Notes under the pieces: model-generated
The model's input: the letters and a program-made list of their open reading frames with translations, nothing else
Databases searched by the model: none
What the model was told of the DNA's origin: nothing
Program-made: the position numbers and the translations under genes
Shown here: positions 60,770 through 64,000 of the stretch, piece by piece
Position numbering within the stretch: position 1 is the stretch's first letter
Layout of the letters: each line of letters begins with the position of its first letter
DNA from: Sphingomonas sp. PP-F2F-G114-C0414
GTDB taxonomy: Bacteria; Pseudomonadota; Alphaproteobacteria; Sphingomonadales; Sphingomonadaceae
NCBI RefSeq assembly: GCF_003688595.1
Contig: NZ_RCWT01000009.1
Coordinates: 186,001 to 250,000, forward strand
DNA: 64,000 nucleotides
Direction of reading: 5' to 3'

Positions 60770-60874
60770 ACCACCCCGGCGGAGGCCGGGGCCCAATTGG
60801 GGACGTCGCCAACAATGGACCGCGCTTCCTTACTACAGCCTCACCAATTGGGCCCCGGCCTTCGCCGGGGTGGT
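60770..60874. repeat. Family B palindrome, copy 5
   Basis: ACCACCCCGGCGGAGGCCGG and CCGGCCTTCGCCGGGGTGGT arms with two CCAATTGG cores. Lies 40 bp from the 3' end of the GNAT gene. Confidence 0.92.
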
Positions 60875-60914
60875 GGGTAGTTCGCGCGAGCTCATGCAGG
60901 TGACAAGCGTCGCT

Positions 60915-61511
60915 TTACCCCCGCACAACCCCGACATCCGCAAACCGCTTCGGCTCGACCGGCGGCATCGACGGCTCGGTCAGCGCACACTGCCAATGCC
61001 CGACATCGATCCATTGCCCGTTCTTGTACCCGACCTCCCGGTACACGCCCGCCCGGCGAAACCCGACCGCCTCGTGCAGCTTGATCGAGCCGTCGTTGGG
61101 CAACGCGATCGCCCCGATCGCCTGCGTGAACCCCTGCGCCCGCAGCGTATCGATCAGCGCCTCGTACAACAGCCGCCCCGCACCCTGGCGCTGCGCCGCG
61201 TCCGCGACGTAGATCGTCGTCTCGCACGCGAACCGGTACGCCTCGCGCTTGTGGAACGCCGAGGCATAGGCATACGCCAGCACGCCACCCTCCGAGCCGA
61301 TCGTCGCGACCAGCCAAGGGTACAGCCCGTCCGACACCGCCATCCGCGCGCGCATCTCGGCCGCATCGGGCGCCTCGGTCTCGAACGATACCGTCCCGAC
61401 CAGCACATGCGGCGCATAGATCGCCGCGATCGACGCGGCATCCTCGGGGACCGCCGCTCGGATCACGATCCCGGCCCCGTTGCCAGCTGCCCGAGACGCG
61501 GGGACCACCAT
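60915..61511 (-). CDS. GNAT acetyltransferase (phosphinothricin acetyltransferase-like)
   Basis: N-acetyltransferase of 198 residues. IRAAVPEDAASIAAIYAPHV and VSFETEAPD form the conserved beginning of the Pat/Bar/MddA group; YVADAAQRQGAGRLLYEAL is the acetyl-CoA site (Q/RxxGxG/A), and NDGSIKLHEAVGFRRAGV the end. Such enzymes acetylate methionine sulfoximine/sulfone or phosphinothricin. ATG overlaps the sppA stop by one base, so it is coupled to sppA. C-terminal 15 residues are extra. Confidence 0.87.
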   Translation of the reverse strand: MVVPASRAAGNGAGIVIRAAVPEDAASIAAIYAPHVLVGTVSFETEAPDAAEMRARMAVSDGLYPWLVATIGSEGGVLAYAYASAFHKREAYRFACETTIYVADAAQRQGAGRLLYEALIDTLRAQGFTQAIGAIALPNDGSIKLHEAVGFRRAGVYREVGYKNGQWIDVGHWQCALTEPSMPPVEPKRFADVGVVRG

Positions 61512-63454
61512 CAGAACCCGATCCGTGCCAGCAGCAGGTCGAGCAGCTTGGCATCGCCGATGTCCGCGGTCGTCGGCCCCATCCCGCCGCACTCCAGGCA
61601 GCGGACCTGGATCGAGCCCGACGTCGCCAGCCGCTTCATGTCGCCGACCGCACGCGCGAGCATCTGGCGCCGGTCCGCCGCGACGTGCGCGAAGGCATCG
61701 CCGCCACCTGCATCATCGTCGCCGTCATTGCCGAAATCCTGCGCGATCGCCGCGAGGAAGCCCGGCTTCTTCTCCAGATACTCGGCGTGGACCTTGGCGG
61801 GATCGAGCTTCGCGCGCTTGGCGGCCTCGTCGATCGCGTCCTGCAACGTGCCGAACCGGTCGACCAGGCCGATCTGGCGCGCGGTGCCGCCATCCCAGAC
61901 GCGGCCCTGGCCGATCTCGTCGACCCGCGCCGGCGTCATCTTCCGCGACGCGGCGACGCGCGCGAGGAACTCGCGATAGCCGTTCTCGATGCCGGCCTGT
62001 GCGATCGCGTCGAACATCGGCGTGGTCCCGCCGGTGACGTCGGGCTGGCCCGACAGCGGCGTGGTCTTCACCCCGTCGCTGGTCACGCCGATCTTGGCGA
62101 GCGCGTTCTCGAACGTCGGCACCACGCCGAAGATGCCGATCGAGCCGGTGATCGTGCCGGGCTCGGCAAAGATCACGTCGGCGGGCGTCGACACCCAGTA
62201 CCCGCCACTCGCGGCCATGCCGCCCATCGACACGATCACGGGCAGTTTCTGGCGCTTGGCTTCGAGGATCGCGAGTCGGATCTGCTCCGACGCCATCACC
62301 GATCCACCCGGCGAATCGACGCGCACGACGAGAGCCTTCAGTGTCTTCTTGGCGAGCCCGTCGAGCATCGCCTTCTCGATCGTCTTGCCCGCCGCCTTGC
62401 CGGGGCCGCCCTCGCCGTCGACGATATCGCCGGCGATCGTCAGCACGCCGATCGCGTCGCCCGCGGTGGGGAGGGGGTTCGCCTTCACCCAGGCGTCGTA
62501 TTTGATCGCGGTGTAGTTGCCCGCCGGCTTGCTGGCATCGCTGCCGGCGATCTCCGCCACGCGGCGCCCGAACGCGGTCCGATCACCGAGCTTGTCGACG
62601 ATGCCTGCGCGCAGGTTCGCTTCGGCGATGTTGCCGTTCGCCGCGAGGATCACCTTGTCGGGTGCGCTCATGAACTGCGCGATCTGTGCCTTGGGCCGGG
62701 CCTTGGCGACGGCCTCGCGCCACTGCGCGAACAGCGTGCCGTACAGCGCTGTGCTGGCGGCGCGCGCGTCCTCGCTCTGGTCTGCCCGCGTGTAGGGCTC
62801 GACGAACGACTTGTAGCGGCCGACACGGTAGACGTGCGCGTTGACGCCGAGCTTGTCGATCAGGCCCTTGTAATAGAGCTGGTTGCCGCCCGGCCCCATG
62901 AAGATCGTCCCGCCCAGCGGGTTGACCCAGATCTCGCTCGCGTTCGCCGCCAAACGGTAGCCGCCATCGGTGTACGCGGTCGCATAGGCCAGCACCGGCT
63001 TGCCGCTCGCCCGCACCCGCGCCAGCGCATCGCCGACCTCGCCCAGCGCCGCCGGATACGCGCCGCCGAAGCTGTCGAGATCGAGCACGACGACCTTCAC
63101 GCGCGCATCGGTGCGCGCGGTATCGATCGAGCGCACCACGTCGCGCAGGCGAAACTGCCGCGTCCGGCTCTGCCCCGAGAGTGCGGCGAACGCGGCCTGT
63201 TCCTCGGGCTGCTCGACGATCGAGCCGTTGAGGTCGAGCACCAGCGCGCCGTCCTTGATCGCCGTCGTGCTCTGCCGCGCGTTGAGCGCCGCGAAGATCA
63301 GCCCGAAGAACAGCAACATCGCGATCAGGACGAGCGCGTCCTTGATCGCGACGAGGAACTTCCACACGCCCCTTACGAGCCGCCATTTCCGCCGCGGCGG
63401 GCGGGCGGGGTCGACATAGGAGGGGGCGTAGGACGGCGCAGCGGTATCGGTCAT
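61511..63454 (-). CDS. sppA: Signal peptide peptidase SppA, 67K type
   Basis: Membrane-bound serine protease of 647 residues that degrades cleaved signal peptides, with one anchor (about 36-58). It is the long, duplicated form like that of E. coli: the catalytic Lys215 is in GRYKSFVEPYT of the first half and Ser416 in GGMAASGGYW of the second, matching E. coli K209 and S409. The C-terminus (about 570-647) has a Cys-containing extension VRCLECGGMGP not seen in E. coli. Acts in the periplasm as a tetramer. Upstream is a 492-bp gap with repeats and the groES control region. Confidence 0.93.
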   Translation of the reverse strand: MTDTAAPSYAPSYVDPARPPRRKWRLVRGVWKFLVAIKDALVLIAMLLFFGLIFAALNARQSTTAIKDGALVLDLNGSIVEQPEEQAAFAALSGQSRTRQFRLRDVVRSIDTARTDARVKVVVLDLDSFGGAYPAALGEVGDALARVRASGKPVLAYATAYTDGGYRLAANASEIWVNPLGGTIFMGPGGNQLYYKGLIDKLGVNAHVYRVGRYKSFVEPYTRADQSEDARAASTALYGTLFAQWREAVAKARPKAQIAQFMSAPDKVILAANGNIAEANLRAGIVDKLGDRTAFGRRVAEIAGSDASKPAGNYTAIKYDAWVKANPLPTAGDAIGVLTIAGDIVDGEGGPGKAAGKTIEKAMLDGLAKKTLKALVVRVDSPGGSVMASEQIRLAILEAKRQKLPVIVSMGGMAASGGYWVSTPADVIFAEPGTITGSIGIFGVVPTFENALAKIGVTSDGVKTTPLSGQPDVTGGTTPMFDAIAQAGIENGYREFLARVAASRKMTPARVDEIGQGRVWDGGTARQIGLVDRFGTLQDAIDEAAKRAKLDPAKVHAEYLEKKPGFLAAIAQDFGNDGDDDAGGGDAFAHVAADRRQMLARAVGDMKRLATSGSIQVRCLECGGMGPTTADIGDAKLLDLLLARIGF

Positions 63455-63558
63455 GGCACGAGAGCTAAAGCAACGCGGCGCACAGGTAAATGCCCTGTAT
63501 TACGCGTCCAACACAGGAAGCGTTCTGGCCCGCACAGCTACCCCGACCGCCACGCAGT

Positions 63559-63658
63559 TCCCCTCCCGCATGCGGGAGGGGTTAGGGGAGGGGAGTCCTA
63601 CGAATGCTCCGCCCAAGAAACCCCTCCCCCGACCCCTCCCGCAAGCGGAAGGGGAGTA
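63559..63658. repeat. Family D inverted repeat, copy 7
   Basis: TTCCCCTCCCGCATGCGGGA and CCCTCCCGCAAGCGGAAGGG with GGTTAGGGGAGGGG and CCCTCCCCCGACCCC inside; nearly the same as copy 4 in the his operon. Bases 63455-63558 hold nothing recognised. Confidence 0.88.
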
Positions 63659-63685
63659 GAAGGCAGCATCGACCCAACTCTCCTA

Positions 63686-63763
63686 GTTCTCCTGCGCACG
63701 CAGGAGCCCAGGATACCAAGCACCGCCCTCCGTCACCCCGAACTCCTGCGTGCGCAGGAGAAC
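63686..63763. repeat. Family C palindrome, copy 7 (TGCGCACGCA type)
   Basis: GTTCTCCTGCGCACGCAGGA and its perfect mirror with GCCCAGGATACCAAG in the middle. Same layout as copy 2 next to the ABC permease, with GCGCACGC for GCGAACGC in both arms, i.e. compensated changes. Confidence 0.9.
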
Positions 63764-63850
63764 GGCAGTGCTCAGCAGTACCGTCACGCCCCCCTCAGCC
63801 ACGACGCCCGAATACCACGCCCGCCCGAAAAAATTTCACCCCCGGAACCT

Positions 63851-63879
63851 TTGACATGCCGCACCCCGAGGCACATATG
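63851..63879 (+). promoter_or_regulatory. groES promoter, sigma70-like
   Basis: TTGACA, 17 bases, CATATG. Transcription would start near 63886, directly before the CIRCE operator. The preceding CT and the CACATAT sequence leave room for an overlapping heat-shock sigma (sigma32) promoter, which I cannot decide. Confidence 0.7.
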
Positions 63880-63886
63880 CCGTCCG

Positions 63887-63913
63887 TTGGCACTCGATAA
63901 CATCGAGTGCCAG
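63887..63913 (+). promoter_or_regulatory. CIRCE operator for HrcA
   Basis: TTGGCACTC, nine bases, GAGTGCCAG: the nine-base inverted repeat of CIRCE with one change from the consensus (TTAGCACTC) in each arm. The heat-shock repressor HrcA binds here and controls groES-groEL. It lies in the untranslated leader, 33 bases before the groES start. Confidence 0.95.
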
Positions 63914-63946
63914 AAATCTGTCACAATCCAAAAGGACATGGACCCC

Positions 63947-64000
63947 ATGAACTTTCGTCCGTTGCATGATCGCGTGCTGGTGAAGCGCCTCGAAGCCGAA
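63947..64000 (+). CDS. groES: Co-chaperonin GroES, first 18 codons
   Basis: The frame MNFRPLHDRVLVKRLEAE up to the window end is the well-known beginning of the 10-kDa chaperonin that caps GroEL. The ATG lies ten bases after AAAGGA; an in-frame ATG three codons upstream is too close to that site. The CIRCE element and promoter before it confirm the identity. groEL is expected just outside the window. Confidence 0.95.
   Translation, partial: MNFRPLHDRVLVKRLEAE

Noticed and set aside
60695..60770. tRNA-like sequence on the minus strand (GTCGG-CTCGAGT-CCGAC followed by CACCA)
   Set aside because: The T-arm fits, but no matching 5' acceptor strand, D-arm or anticodon arm is found in the preceding 80 bases, so no complete tRNA is supported. 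A tRNA remnant remains possible; tRNAscan-SE or Infernal would decide.

Overview
The window is a GC-rich chromosomal stretch of an alphaproteobacterium, most likely a Sphingomonas or close sphingomonad. This rests on gene content (alphaproteobacterial SspB, an MprF/AcvB pair, a CYP153-like P450, 17-kDa-antigen-like glycine-zipper proteins, an Atp12-type chaperone, CIRCE-groES), on frequent GTG/TTG starts, and on many short palindromic intergenic repeats typical of that group. No phage, plasmid, insertion sequence, CRISPR array, rRNA or convincing tRNA was seen. Species-level assignment is inference.

Layout. 1-2836: 3' end of a GH92 alpha-mannosidase overlapping a GH29 alpha-L-fucosidase, a glycan-degradation pair. 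3240-8079: FAD/NAD(P)-binding protein, then opgD-opgH for osmoregulated periplasmic glucans. 8182-14833 (minus): a tightly overlapping six-gene efflux operon, marR - FUSC - DUF1656 - HlyD - NodT - MFS. 15016-19109 (minus): acvB/virJ - mprF - tmk, making and probably hydrolysing aminoacylated phosphatidylglycerol. 19223-22306: chorismate mutase, polyprenyl diphosphate synthase, a glycine-zipper protein and a CDF metal exporter. 22636-27815: mutS and malic enzyme maeB. 27974-33991: two divergent SDRs, a GPH-type sugar transporter, an M1 aminopeptidase and a CHAP protein. 34325-39684: Tat-exported MsrB, CYP153-like P450, a NatAB-like ABC exporter, and queG facing away from it. 39799-45444: DUF1203 protein, lipoprotein/EI24 pair, cyclase, PfkB sugar/adenosine kinase, amino-acid permease.

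45556-49839 (minus) is a histidine operon in the order hisB - yciI-like - hisH - hisA - hisF - small membrane protein - hisE - HIT. 49911-53268: sspB, fumC, two small membrane proteins, gmk. 53361-57546 (minus) holds crcB - rluC and HAD phosphatase - small membrane protein - Atp12 chaperone, separated by a plus-strand DUF1440-like gene and repeats. 57845-63454: lipoprotein, small membrane protein, OsmC, second glycine-zipper protein, TRIC-type channel, GNAT, sppA. The window closes with a sigma70-like promoter, a CIRCE operator and the first 18 codons of groES.

The most unusual content is the repeat population. There are at least eight copies of an approximately 83-bp double-hairpin palindrome (family A), five copies of a CCAATTGG-cored palindrome (B), seven of a 'cgcgaaggcg'/'tgcgaacgca' type (C), seven CT/GA-rich elements (D), and one pair of nested perfect palindromes inside the his operon. 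Family A copies sit within about 12 bp of stop codons. One copy is read in frame as the N-terminus of an outer-membrane lipoprotein, another supplies a stop codon, and one D copy appears to supply and mask a Shine-Dalgarno.
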